Below, piece after piece: positions 1 through 6,982 of a stretch of 9,946 nt of DNA. Source of the stretch: Brumimicrobium sp040882265. Its GTDB lineage: Bacteria; Bacteroidota; Bacteroidia; Flavobacteriales_D; Crocinitomicaceae. How positions within the stretch are numbered: the stretch's first letter is position 1; every line of letters begins with the position of its first letter. The notes under the pieces are model-generated. The model was given only the letters and a program-made list of their open reading frames with translations, ran no database searches and was not told the DNA's origin. Position numbers and translations under genes: made by a program. The DNA is taken from NCBI GenBank assembly GCA_040882265.1, contig JBBEBO010000204.1, positions 1 through 9,946 of the forward strand, read 5' to 3'.

Positions 1-87
1 GTAAAGTGCCGACCGTTCGGTAATGAACGCCATGTTTGCGCAAAGCACGCCATGAGATCCTCTTTGCGGTTAAAAACTTACTGGTAA
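1..87. repeat. GC-rich repeat-like intergenic segment at the left edge
   Basis: The first 60 bases have 32 G or C (53%), against 16 of 60 in the next block. They contain a perfect 10-base palindrome (TTTGCGCAAA, 35-44), two copies of ACGCCATG (27-34 and 47-54, 20 bases apart) and the string CTTTGCGGTTAAAAA at 62-76. From memory, CTTTGCGGTTAAAAA-like words and GCAAAG-rich strings occur often in intergenic repeats of Bacteroidota, so this may be a decayed copy of such a repeat. Alternatively it is the 3' end of a gene starting outside the window: the plus frame beginning at base 1 is open for 28 codons and ends at TAA 85-87, and a minus-strand ATG at 54 is open to the edge. Neither translation is recognisable. 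Confidence 0.3.
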
Positions 88-181
88 AGTATTCAATACG
101 CAATTAAAATTTAACCAAAAGTTATTTTCATGGAGCGCTTTAGTTATAAATTATTTATCTTTCCAATTCTTATTATTCTGT

Positions 182-1399
182 ATGATCAATTATCTAAAAG
201 TTCCGAAAACAAAGCTTACCGATTTTTATGACAAAGCTCGGTTTGCATTGACATGGCGCATTGGTATTATTTTTTCAATCGTAATCATTGTATTAACGAT
301 CTTGACATATTTAGGAGACAACCGTTTTTTTATCTACTATGCTAGTGTTTCGTTGCTCATTTTAGCAAGTGTTCTTTACATGTATTACTTCCGGTTATAC
401 AAACTTGTCTCAAAAGCTATAACAATAGGAGCTTCTCTGGTAATTCTATTTTCGGTAATCTTTGTAAATGATGCATTACATATCATTGAGCCACTTTGGA
501 TGATAGTATTAGTGCTCTATTCATATTTCACACTCGGTAAAATATGGGGAAATTCAATGTTGTTTTTAAATGCTGCCTTGTATTTTATTTATTTTAATTT
601 CTTATTTCACGAAACTATAGAACTCAGAGTAAAAGCATCTGATTTACACATTTTTTTAATGTCTATTGAGTTTGCTTTTTCGATGTTTTTAATCGGTTAC
701 ATAATGTTTCAGTTTACGCTTGTTAACTCTTATGCTGAAAAGCTTAAAAGGAGGGCTTTTGAAGAATTACAAGCTGAAAAGATAATTGTTGAAGAGCAAA
801 ATGAGGAAAAAACGGTGCTTCTACAGGAGATTCATCATCGTGTAAAAAACAACCTTCAGGTAATTATAAGTCTTTTAAGGATTCAGTCTAGTGAACTAAA
901 ATCGGCAGAGTCAAGACAAAGCTTTAATGATGCAATAAGTAGAATTATGACGATGTCATTAATTCACAAAAAAATGTATGAAAAGGAATCCTTGGTAGAT
1001 ATAGATATTAGTGATTACCTGAGCACATTAATTGATGACTTAATTAGAACTAATCTCACGACAGGTGAAGTTAAATATCAAGTAGATGCATCATTAAAAC
1101 AAATTGGCTCTAAAACAATTGTCCCTTTAGCGTTAATCACAAATGAACTCGTTTCAAATTCATTAAAACACGCTTTTGAATCAGATGGTTTTATAAAACT
1201 TAGCCTTTCAAAATATAAAGATGATTTTTTTGAAATGAAGTACAGCGATAACGGAAAATGGAAAGATGAATCAAGTGAGCCCTCATTCGGCCTACAATTA
1301 ATTGAAGTCTTTACAGAACAGCTCGAAGGTACTTATCAAAGAACTATTACTGAAAGTGGAACTCATTACACATTTCATCTAAAAACATTAGATCAGTAA
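182..1399 (+). CDS. Membrane-bound sensor histidine kinase, HisKA_2 family
   Basis: This 405-residue inner-membrane sensor kinase should autophosphorylate on a histidine and pass the phosphate to a response regulator. About six hydrophobic segments fill residues 24-181 with no sizeable extracytoplasmic domain, so any signal is probably sensed in or near the membrane. A charged linker, likely coiled coil, follows (183-215). The phosphoacceptor motif EIHHRVKNNLQ (216-226) is diagnostic of the HisKA_2 type; His219 is the likely phosphorylated residue. The ATPase domain is complete: N box NELVSNSLKHAF (321-332), G1 motif DNG (356-358) and G2-like FGLQLIEVF (369-377). No Shine-Dalgarno is visible, as usual in Bacteroidota, and no earlier in-frame start exists. 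No response regulator is adjacent in the window; one could lie to the left. In Bacteroidota such kinases often partner LytTR-type regulators, but that is inference. The ligand and target genes are unknown. The MATE gene begins 76 bases downstream. Confidence 0.9.
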   Translation: MINYLKVPKTKLTDFYDKARFALTWRIGIIFSIVIIVLTILTYLGDNRFFIYYASVSLLILASVLYMYYFRLYKLVSKAITIGASLVILFSVIFVNDALHIIEPLWMIVLVLYSYFTLGKIWGNSMLFLNAALYFIYFNFLFHETIELRVKASDLHIFLMSIEFAFSMFLIGYIMFQFTLVNSYAEKLKRRAFEELQAEKIIVEEQNEEKTVLLQEIHHRVKNNLQVIISLLRIQSSELKSAESRQSFNDAISRIMTMSLIHKKMYEKESLVDIDISDYLSTLIDDLIRTNLTTGEVKYQVDASLKQIGSKTIVPLALITNELVSNSLKHAFESDGFIKLSLSKYKDDFFEMKYSDNGKWKDESSEPSFGLQLIEVFTEQLEGTYQRTITESGTHYTFHLKTLDQ

Positions 1400-1475
1400 A
1401 TAAAAAATCGTTAAAATCGGGGAGTTTTTTGAATTAGACACAACAATTATTAAAAATCCTTGTTAAATAGCGGTA

Positions 1476-2846
1476 ATGAAATCCACAGAGAAATTTGGAA
1501 CTGCTCCATTAGGGAGGTTATTAAGAGAACAAGCTTTTCCTGCATCTGTTGGGATTTTGGTCATGTCCATTTATGCAATTGTTGACACAATTTTTGTAGG
1601 AAGGTACGTTGGTGCTGCAGGAATAGGTGCAATCACAGTCGTTTTACCAATCACATTTTTAATCTCAAGCATCGGCATGTCAATTGGAATTGGGGGTGCT
1701 TCCGTTTTGTCTCGATCACTAGGGGGAAAGAACAATGAAAAGGCTTTAAAAACGTTTGGAAACCAAATTATTATGACTGTTTCTTTGGCAGTCTTTTTTG
1801 TTTTTATAGGAGCCTTTTTCATGGATGAAGTAATTGCTTTATTTGGAGGTAAGGGTGATATCAAAGCGCCTGCCGAAACCTACTTCACAATTGTTTTGGT
1901 GGGGGTTCCCTTTTTAGCATGGGCAATGATGAGTAACAATGTCATTCGTTCTGAAGGATTTCCACGCGTTGCAATGTATGCAATGATTATACCCGCAGTA
2001 GCAAACTTAATACTCGACCCAATATTTATTATTGTTTTTGAAATGGGAATGGAAGGAGCTGCGTGGGCAACAACCTTATCCTATATTGCAAGTGCTACAT
2101 TTACTTTTATCCATTTTGCTCGTGGAAAATCACACTTAAGCTTTAATAAAAAATACTTTGTTCCTGATTTTAAAATAATGGGCGAAATTAGTGCACTAGG
2201 TGCTGTTACATTAGCCAGACAAGGTGTGATTAGTATTTTAGCAACCGTTTTAAATAATTCGCTTTTTTATTATGGTGGCGAGCAAGGACTTTCAATATAT
2301 GGAATCGTGAACCGAGTCCTTATGTTTGCTAATTTCCCAGTACTTGGTATTACTCAAGGTTTTGTACCTATAGTGGGGTACAATTTTGGAGCAAGATTAA
2401 AAGAACGCGTAAACAAAATTGTAAAACTTTCAATTGGATGGGCTTCAGCTTTATCCATAATGATTTTTATTGTCTTAATGGTTTTTGCAGCAAACATTGC
2501 AGGAATGTTTACAACAAGCGAATCTCTTATAGAAGAAACTACACCCGTGATTAGAACGGTGTTTTTAGCAACTCCATTACTCGCTGTTAGTTTGATCATC
2601 AGCGCATATTTCCAAGCCATTGGCAAGGCTTTACCAGCACTTTTTTTAGCATTAACAAAGCAAGGGATATTTTTAATTCCACTTGTGCTTATTTTACCGC
2701 TTTATTTTGGTCTCAATGGAATATGGATAGCCTTCCCTATTGCTGATATTGGAGCAGCATTGGTTAGCTTTATCTACTATAAAGCAACTAAAACAGTTTA
2801 TCCAAGTGGTGAAATCGTAGAGAATCCAGATGTAATGGATGAATAG
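1476..2846 (+). CDS. MATE family efflux transporter
   Basis: This 456-residue inner-membrane protein has the size and about 12 membrane segments expected of a MATE (MOP superfamily) cation-coupled exporter of drugs or organic cations. Both MatE halves are recognisable. The first carries the TM1 signature IYAIVDTIFVGRYVG (32-46), including Asp37, the conserved acidic residue used for ion coupling in NorM/DinF-type members, and the loop motif GIGGASVLSRSLGG (71-84). The second half carries the matching QGFVPIVGYNFGAR segment (294-307). It resembles the MepA/DinF-like branch, but the substrate cannot be read from sequence. ATG 1476 puts the start about 20 residues before TM1, which is normal. 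It lies 76 bases after the histidine kinase on the same strand, so cotranscription is possible. No strong promoter or terminator is visible between them, and it converges with the enoyl-CoA hydratase gene. Confidence 0.92.
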   Translation: MKSTEKFGTAPLGRLLREQAFPASVGILVMSIYAIVDTIFVGRYVGAAGIGAITVVLPITFLISSIGMSIGIGGASVLSRSLGGKNNEKALKTFGNQIIMTVSLAVFFVFIGAFFMDEVIALFGGKGDIKAPAETYFTIVLVGVPFLAWAMMSNNVIRSEGFPRVAMYAMIIPAVANLILDPIFIIVFEMGMEGAAWATTLSYIASATFTFIHFARGKSHLSFNKKYFVPDFKIMGEISALGAVTLARQGVISILATVLNNSLFYYGGEQGLSIYGIVNRVLMFANFPVLGITQGFVPIVGYNFGARLKERVNKIVKLSIGWASALSIMIFIVLMVFAANIAGMFTTSESLIEETTPVIRTVFLATPLLAVSLIISAYFQAIGKALPALFLALTKQGIFLIPLVLILPLYFGLNGIWIAFPIADIGAALVSFIYYKATKTVYPSGEIVENPDVMDE

Positions 2847-2898
2847 TTCGAAATGAATGTCTTTATTCCTTTGCTGTTAGAGATTTTAACCCTCGTTA

Positions 2899-3678
2899 TT
2901 ATTTTTTCTTAAATGCATTAATTGCATTCACAGTAAAATCTGAAAGTACAAGCTCTCCACTTAATGCTGCTCGATCAGAAAGCAAGGTATCCCAGTTTTC
3001 GGTTCCTTCCCAGAATACTTTTTTCAATAACTTCATTGCTTCCGGGTTTGAGTCTGCTAATCTACTAGCAATTGCTTCAATGTCTTTATCCATTTCTTCA
3101 GTTGTTTCAAAAACATCAGCAAACAATCCTTTTTCTTTCGCCCAATCAGCACTTCTCCATTCGGTTGCGTTGATAGCAAGTTGGCTCATTGCTGAAGTCC
3201 CTATTTTGCGTTCAACGGCAGGCCCAACAACAAATGGCCCAATTCCGATTGCTAATTCTGAGAGTTTTATTGCAGCGTAACGAGTAGCATAACAATAATC
3301 AACAGCACTGGCTAAACCAACTCCTCCTCCTACAGTTTTGCCTTGAATACGACCAACAATAAACTTTGGACATTTACGACAAGCATTTATTACATTGGCA
3401 AATCCCATAAAGAATTTTTTACCCGTGTCTAAATCTTTTATTGAAATTAATTCATCAAAACTTGCTCCAGCACAAAAAGCTCTTTCGCCTTCAGATTTTA
3501 AAACAATAACTTTTGCTTCATTTTTATTTCCGAGCTCTGTAATAGTATCTGCCAATTTTTTTAAAACACGTCCAGGCAAAGAGTTACTTAATGGGTGGTG
3601 AAAAATTACCGTAGCAATTCCTTTTTCATCAATTGTATATTTTACGTCTCCTTGATTTACTGCTTCTGATACACTCAT
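2899..3678 (-). CDS. Enoyl-CoA hydratase/isomerase family protein (crotonase fold)
   Basis: This cytoplasmic crotonase-superfamily enzyme should act on an acyl-CoA, most simply by hydrating a 2-enoyl-CoA in fatty acid or branched-chain amino acid breakdown; methylglutaconyl-CoA hydratase is one possibility. The open frame extends to a GTG at 3732, but I start at ATG 3678: this gives 259 residues, the usual family length, and the GTG would lie upstream of the predicted promoter boxes. Numbered from this ATG, the first oxyanion-hole segment is AFCAGASF (67-74) and the second lies in GKTVGGGVGLASAVDY (113-128). Glu141 in LSELAIG matches the first catalytic glutamate of crotonase. The position of the second catalytic glutamate appears to be Gln166 (SAMSQLAIN), so hydration may be altered or the reaction may be an isomerisation or another crotonase chemistry. 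The C-terminal trimerisation helices look intact. It probably has its own promoter, 81 bases after the acyltransferase gene. Confidence 0.88.
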   Translation of the reverse strand: MSVSEAVNQGDVKYTIDEKGIATVIFHHPLSNSLPGRVLKKLADTITELGNKNEAKVIVLKSEGERAFCAGASFDELISIKDLDTGKKFFMGFANVINACRKCPKFIVGRIQGKTVGGGVGLASAVDYCYATRYAAIKLSELAIGIGPFVVGPAVERKIGTSAMSQLAINATEWRSADWAKEKGLFADVFETTEEMDKDIEAIASRLADSNPEAMKLLKKVFWEGTENWDTLLSDRAALSGELVLSDFTVNAINAFKKK

Positions 3679-3702
3679 TTGTAATGATTTTTTATGTGTT
3701 CC

Positions 3703-3729
3703 CAAAAGTAAAAATTTGAACTCAAACAA
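3703..3729 (-). promoter_or_regulatory. Candidate Bacteroidota promoter for the enoyl-CoA hydratase gene
   Basis: On the minus strand TACTTTTG (3710-3703) is a perfect match to the Bacteroidota -7 consensus TAnnTTTG. A TTG (3729-3727) lies 16 bases upstream as a possible -33 element, slightly closer than the usual 17-23. Transcription would begin near 3696, giving a leader of roughly 18 bases before ATG 3678. The site overlaps the region just inside the alternative GTG start at 3732 and so argues against that start. Confidence 0.5.
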
Positions 3730-3759
3730 CACTATTCAAACAGAAGATTTTCCATTTTG

Positions 3760-5100
3760 CTACTTCTTTGGTATAATTCTCTTATAAAAAGCTTTAATCT
3801 CATCTATGTATTTCACAAAATAAGTAAAGAATAACATAAATCCAATAGCACAGACGATAGCATACCAAGGATCTAACGCACGGTTGATGATCTTGTTCAA
3901 TCCAAAACCAAAAAATCCTGCATAAAGAATCATCACATGAATAATATAAATTGAAAGTGTGTTTTGACCAATTTTAATAAATAAATTATAATTCCATTTA
4001 ACGAGTTTTGAGCATGTAATTAAAACCCCTAAAAACAAGAAAAACTGTCCCAAAGCATTTAACGTTAGTGTTCCGTACAACACATAATTACCTTCACTAT
4101 TAAGTTCCTTACCATCTGGAATAATATATAAATTGGCAACAACAGCGCTTATACCAAGCACAAAAAAACCGATTGAAATAATCCAACTTCTCAAAAAACT
4201 TAATTTTCGCATGTAGATAATGCGTAAATGTCTCTTGTACTTTCCGGTAATTATTATGATTGCTAAAACAAATAACACTTGTCCAAAACGCGCCAAAAGA
4301 TAGCCCAAACCAACAAATGGTTTTAACCCTAATAATTCAAAAAATGGTTGGATCAATGCTAAAATTGCATCAGAAAGTGTATTTAAAACAATTGCTATTA
4401 TCGTTAAAAAAATCGGAAACCAATTTGTATAAACGTGCTGTGGTCGTTTACTGACAAACGCTCCAATCATTCCTCCTAAGAGCGTAAATCCAACCCAAGG
4501 AATTAAAGCAAAAATAGACTTGTGTGTGCGTTCTTCTGAGCTAATTACAAAAATGTTTTCAATTATAGGATGAACCCCTGAAAAATCAATTTCGTAAATA
4601 GTCGGTTTGAGAATAAAGCCTAATAGTCCACCTAAACCAAGGATAATATAAAAAGGTACAACCTTTAGTAATTTGTATAAACCATAGAGTAAAATCACTA
4701 CAAACAAACTTGCTCCAATACATTGTAGCACGTGGAAAATATAGAAATAACCACTAAACTCCCCTTTGATTAAATAAAAAAGGTTTAACTGTAAAGCATA
4801 TCCCCACAAAATGAGTTGTATTGATCTTGAAACACCCTTTTTAACTCTAATGTTTTTAAAAAAAGGGGCTTCTTTTCTTACTAGAAGATAAGTAAAAACT
4901 AATCCTGAAACTGTAAAGAACAATGGAGCTGTCAACCCACGTGTAAACCTCCAAAGGTCATAGAAAAAAAACTCATTCCCTCTGTAGTCTTCACTTAGCG
5001 CCATGACAATAAAATGACCTTCAAGCATCATCAATATTGCTATTGACCGCGCTATATCGATAAAAACTAGTCTACTGTGTATGATTTTTTTTGTCGGCAA
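3760..5100 (-). CDS. Multipass membrane acyltransferase-like protein (HGSNAT/DUF1624-related)
   Basis: This 446-residue inner-membrane protein has about 10-12 hydrophobic segments and resembles the bacterial relatives of heparan-alpha-glucosaminide N-acetyltransferase (HGSNAT_cat/DUF1624), which are linked to the acyltransferase-3/OpgC group. Visible family features are RLVFIDIARSIAILMMLEGH (10-29) with His29 at the end of TM1, RGLTAPLFFTVSG (54-66), FHVLQCIGAS (122-131), PWVGFTLLGGMIG (201-213) and the late motif GQNTLSIYIIH (378-388). Family members are thought to move acyl groups onto sugars across the membrane, so acylation of an envelope glycan is plausible; the actual donor and acceptor are unknown. 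The start is TTG: the codon just before it is TAG (5103-5101) and the next in-frame Met is residue 24, inside TM1. It follows the flippase gene by 101 bases on the same strand, which fits an envelope-glycan role, but it has its own candidate promoter box. Confidence 0.8.
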   Translation of the reverse strand: MPTKKIIHSRLVFIDIARSIAILMMLEGHFIVMALSEDYRGNEFFFYDLWRFTRGLTAPLFFTVSGLVFTYLLVRKEAPFFKNIRVKKGVSRSIQLILWGYALQLNLFYLIKGEFSGYFYIFHVLQCIGASLFVVILLYGLYKLLKVVPFYIILGLGGLLGFILKPTIYEIDFSGVHPIIENIFVISSEERTHKSIFALIPWVGFTLLGGMIGAFVSKRPQHVYTNWFPIFLTIIAIVLNTLSDAILALIQPFFELLGLKPFVGLGYLLARFGQVLFVLAIIIITGKYKRHLRIIYMRKLSFLRSWIISIGFFVLGISAVVANLYIIPDGKELNSEGNYVLYGTLTLNALGQFFLFLGVLITCSKLVKWNYNLFIKIGQNTLSIYIIHVMILYAGFFGFGLNKIINRALDPWYAIVCAIGFMLFFTYFVKYIDEIKAFYKRIIPKK

Positions 5101-5125
5101 CTACTTTTCTTTAATTAAAAGAAGA

Positions 5126-5133
5126 CAAAGATA
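5126..5133 (-). promoter_or_regulatory. Candidate -7 promoter element for the acyltransferase-like gene
   Basis: TATCTTTG on the minus strand (5133-5126) matches the Bacteroidota -7 consensus TAnnTTTG exactly and ends 25 bases before the TTG start, nearly the same distance as at the hydratase gene. The -33 element is poor: the nearest TTTG (5163-5160) is 26 bases upstream, longer than usual, and only a CTG lies at normal spacing. A short leader of about 19 bases would result. Confidence 0.4.
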
Positions 5134-5201
5134 ATAGTAATTAAACTTATGTTACAGGGCAAACGCATTTAAAAACTAAATCTCGAAAAGAGCATGTTTT
5201 G

Positions 5202-6683
5202 TCAAAGTTTAGCTGTAACCTTTTTTGGTTTTTCCATCCACCAAACTAAAGCTACATAGATTAAGATGATGCAGTTGTGAACGATATATTGACCCCAACC
5301 CTCCTGAAGATCCAAGAATACTGTAATGAAATAGAACATCAAAGCCACTAATGCATAAAGCGTAAATTTTTTCAAATTGTAAGGAATTGGATAGTGCTTT
5401 TGACCAAGTATATAGGAAGCTACCATTTGACCACCGTATACTAAAAAAGTCACCCAAGCACATGCGATATAGCCGTATATTGGAATGAAAATAAAATTTA
5501 AAGTGAGGGTAAAAACTGCTCCAACAATTGCAATATATGCACCAAATTTTGTTTGTCCGCTCAGTTTGTACCAGATACTTTGATTTATATAAATACCAGA
5601 AAAAACATTAGCCAACAAAAGAATAGGAACAATTTTTAATCCTTCCCAATAAGCTTCATTAGGTATGAAATACTTAAAAATATCAATATTTAGTGTTACC
5701 CCTAAAAAGCATAAAAATACTGCTCCTACGAAGTAGTTCATCACTTTAACGTACGTTTTATTTCGGTTTTTATCTTTTGCTTGAGCAAAAAAGAACGGCT
5801 CTGCGGCATAGCGGTATGCTTGTAAAAAAATAGTTACCAGCATTGAAAGTTTATAACTGGCACTATAAATTCCAACTTGAGATTCAGCTAATTTTAATGC
5901 TGCTTTATGTGAATATTCGCCTAGTGAGTTGTGATAAGTTAAATGTTTTAGTAAAATTCTATCTACTGTTTCATTGATAATAAAAGCAAAACCAGCAAGT
6001 GCCAATGGGAAACTATATCTAAACATCGCCCTTACTAAAGCAAAATCCCAAATCCATTTCAATTGGAGAAAGTCTTTGTATAAAAAAGCTGGTTTCATCA
6101 ACGATGCTAGTAGGTTTGCAACCAAAATAAAGCGAATCCCCGTTTCAGCATGTTGTGAATCAGGATCAAAAACAAAGAGCATTAAAATTAGATTTAGTCC
6201 AATGTTTACTGCAATAGACGACAACTGGATAACAGCGAATTTTTTTGCCTTTTCTTCTGCTCTGAGTTTAGCTAATGGCAAAGCTGCTGTGGCATCAATA
6301 ACAACAATTAAAGCAAGTAGTATGATGTACTCAGGATTGTTTGGGTAAAGCAGTTTATTGGCGATAAACTGATGAAAAATCAAAGTCAGCAATAGAAAAC
6401 CACCATTTATAGACAAAACACTCAGTAGTGAATTACTAAAAACTTTCTTTTTATCATCGGAATCATTTAAAAACTTAAAGTAAGCAGTTTCCATCCCAAA
6501 GGTTAGTAAAACCATCAGAAAAGCAATCCATGCATAAAGTTCAGAGACTACCCCGTAATCAGAAGTTTCTGCAAAAACAGCAACATACAAGGGAACCATT
6601 AGATAGTTAAGTAGCCGTCCAACGATACTCGACAAGCCATAAACAGCTGTTTGCCCCGCTAATTTCTTGATTGGATTACTCAT
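5202..6683 (-). CDS. Polysaccharide flippase, Wzx/MVF-like (MOP superfamily)
   Basis: This 493-residue inner-membrane protein has 12-14 predicted membrane segments and typical features of oligosaccharide flippases, which move lipid-linked glycan units to the periplasmic face for capsule, O-antigen or exopolysaccharide assembly. The N-terminus, with KKLAGQTAVYGLSSIVGRLL (6-25), a Pro at the end of TM1 and DYGVVSELYAW (42-52), is the classic opening of the family. TFGMETAYFKFLND (61-74), ALPLAKLRAEEKAKKFA (134-150) and NETVDRILL (237-245) are also typical. Residues 350-480 form the polysaccharide-biosynthesis C-terminal part. ATG 6683 gives the expected short cytoplasmic head. No glycosyltransferases or polymerase surround it, so it is not inside a full polysaccharide cluster, a common situation for this family in Bacteroidota. 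The adjacent acyltransferase-like gene is a possible partner. It shares a superfamily, but no close similarity, with the MATE gene at 1476. Confidence 0.88.
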   Translation of the reverse strand: MSNPIKKLAGQTAVYGLSSIVGRLLNYLMVPLYVAVFAETSDYGVVSELYAWIAFLMVLLTFGMETAYFKFLNDSDDKKKVFSNSLLSVLSINGGFLLLTLIFHQFIANKLLYPNNPEYIILLALIVVIDATAALPLAKLRAEEKAKKFAVIQLSSIAVNIGLNLILMLFVFDPDSQHAETGIRFILVANLLASLMKPAFLYKDFLQLKWIWDFALVRAMFRYSFPLALAGFAFIINETVDRILLKHLTYHNSLGEYSHKAALKLAESQVGIYSASYKLSMLVTIFLQAYRYAAEPFFFAQAKDKNRNKTYVKVMNYFVGAVFLCFLGVTLNIDIFKYFIPNEAYWEGLKIVPILLLANVFSGIYINQSIWYKLSGQTKFGAYIAIVGAVFTLTLNFIFIPIYGYIACAWVTFLVYGGQMVASYILGQKHYPIPYNLKKFTLYALVALMFYFITVFLDLQEGWGQYIVHNCIILIYVALVWWMEKPKKVTAKL

Positions 6684-6712
6684 TAATTTTGCTTCTGAGT
6701 GCTAATATAGCG

Positions 6713-6744
6713 GAAAAGTAGGAATCAAGGAATATAAATGCAAA
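6713..6744 (-). promoter_or_regulatory. Candidate Bacteroidota promoter for the flippase gene
   Basis: On the minus strand TTTG (6744-6741) is followed after exactly 20 bases by TACTTTTC (6720-6713), one mismatch from TAnnTTTG. Both boxes and the spacing agree with the known Bacteroidota housekeeping promoter, making this the best-spaced of the three candidates. Start of transcription would fall near 6706, about 23 bases before ATG 6683. Confidence 0.5.
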
Positions 6745-6793
6745 CAGGACTAATAACTTAAGTTGTAAAAAGCTGGAGAGGGGGTTCGATGGA

Positions 6794-6807
6794 TTCAAGG
6801 TTCAAGG
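6794..6807. repeat. Short tandem repeat, TTCAAGG x2
   Basis: Two exact adjacent copies of TTCAAGG (6794-6800, 6801-6807) are followed by a degenerate partial third copy (TTTCGG, 6808-6813). From memory, GGTTCAAGGTTCAA-like tandems occur in intergenic regions of many Bacteroidota. This short one may be a remnant of such an array. Confidence 0.4.
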
Positions 6808-6888
6808 TTTCGGAATAAATTTCCAAAGCGTATTGAAATACCGTATTACGATCTAGCTTGGAACAGGCTATAAGAAGCTCAACGAAGT

Positions 6889-6921
6889 TAAGCTTAAAAT
6901 ATGGTTCAACCTTAAAGCTTA
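6889..6921. repeat. Imperfect inverted repeat downstream of the lipoprotein gene
   Basis: TAAGCTTAAA (6889-6898) pairs with TTAAAGCTTA (6912-6921) at 9 of 10 positions, and the interior contains the symmetric GGTTCAACC (6903-6911). The two stems are separated by an unpaired ATAT on the left arm. It lies about 62 bases past the lipoprotein stop codon. It lacks a following T-tract on either strand and is AT-rich, so it is not a clear intrinsic terminator, though a transcript-end stem-loop or a protein-binding site remain possible. Confidence 0.35.
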
Positions 6922-6982
6922 GTTTATAATTGAAGTATTGAAGGTTTAATCTATTCTGGAAAATAAATCTAATTATGTTTAT

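Larger units (their letters stand above)
6684..6982. other. Intergenic region between the lipoprotein and flippase genes
   Basis: These 299 bases contain no open frame of convincing length on either strand; the plus-strand ATGs at 6738 and 6789 stop after 7 and 9 codons. The flippase-proximal part holds the candidate promoter, the middle a short TTCAAGG tandem, and the lipoprotein-proximal part an imperfect inverted repeat. One plus frame reads through about 20 codons from 6856 to a stop, with no recognisable product. A decayed gene or repeat remnant is possible but cannot be shown. Confidence 0.6.

Noticed and set aside
156..163. Possible -7 element TATCTTTC before the histidine kinase
   Set aside because: One mismatch from TAnnTTTG and 18 bases before the ATG, but there is no TTG or TTTG at suitable spacing upstream.
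1428..1462. Possible promoter for the MATE gene (TTTG 1428-1431, AATCCTTG 1455-1462)
   Set aside because: The spacing of 23 is at the limit and the -7 box misses two consensus bases, including the initial T. Cotranscription with the kinase is just as likely.
1571..1864. Minus-strand open frame inside the MATE gene
   Set aside because: It is antisense to a well-conserved transporter, and its composition is that of a reverse-frame shadow.
2847..2898. Bidirectional terminator between the convergent MATE and hydratase genes
   Set aside because: Only a 4-base stem (GTTA/TAAC) could be found, with no strong hairpin next to a T-tract on either strand.
3080..3601. Two plus-strand open frames opposite the hydratase gene
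   Set aside because: Both are antisense to conserved crotonase motifs, with no recognisable product.
5161..5201. Terminator after the flippase gene
   Set aside because: The only pairing seen is CTC/GAG around GAAAA, too short to support a terminator.
5974..6348. 124-codon plus-strand open frame within the flippase gene
   Set aside because: It lies opposite conserved flippase segments and its protein has no recognisable features.
1476..6683. MATE and flippase genes as a duplicated pair
   Set aside because: They share only the MOP superfamily; their signature motifs and lengths differ, so recent duplication is not supported.
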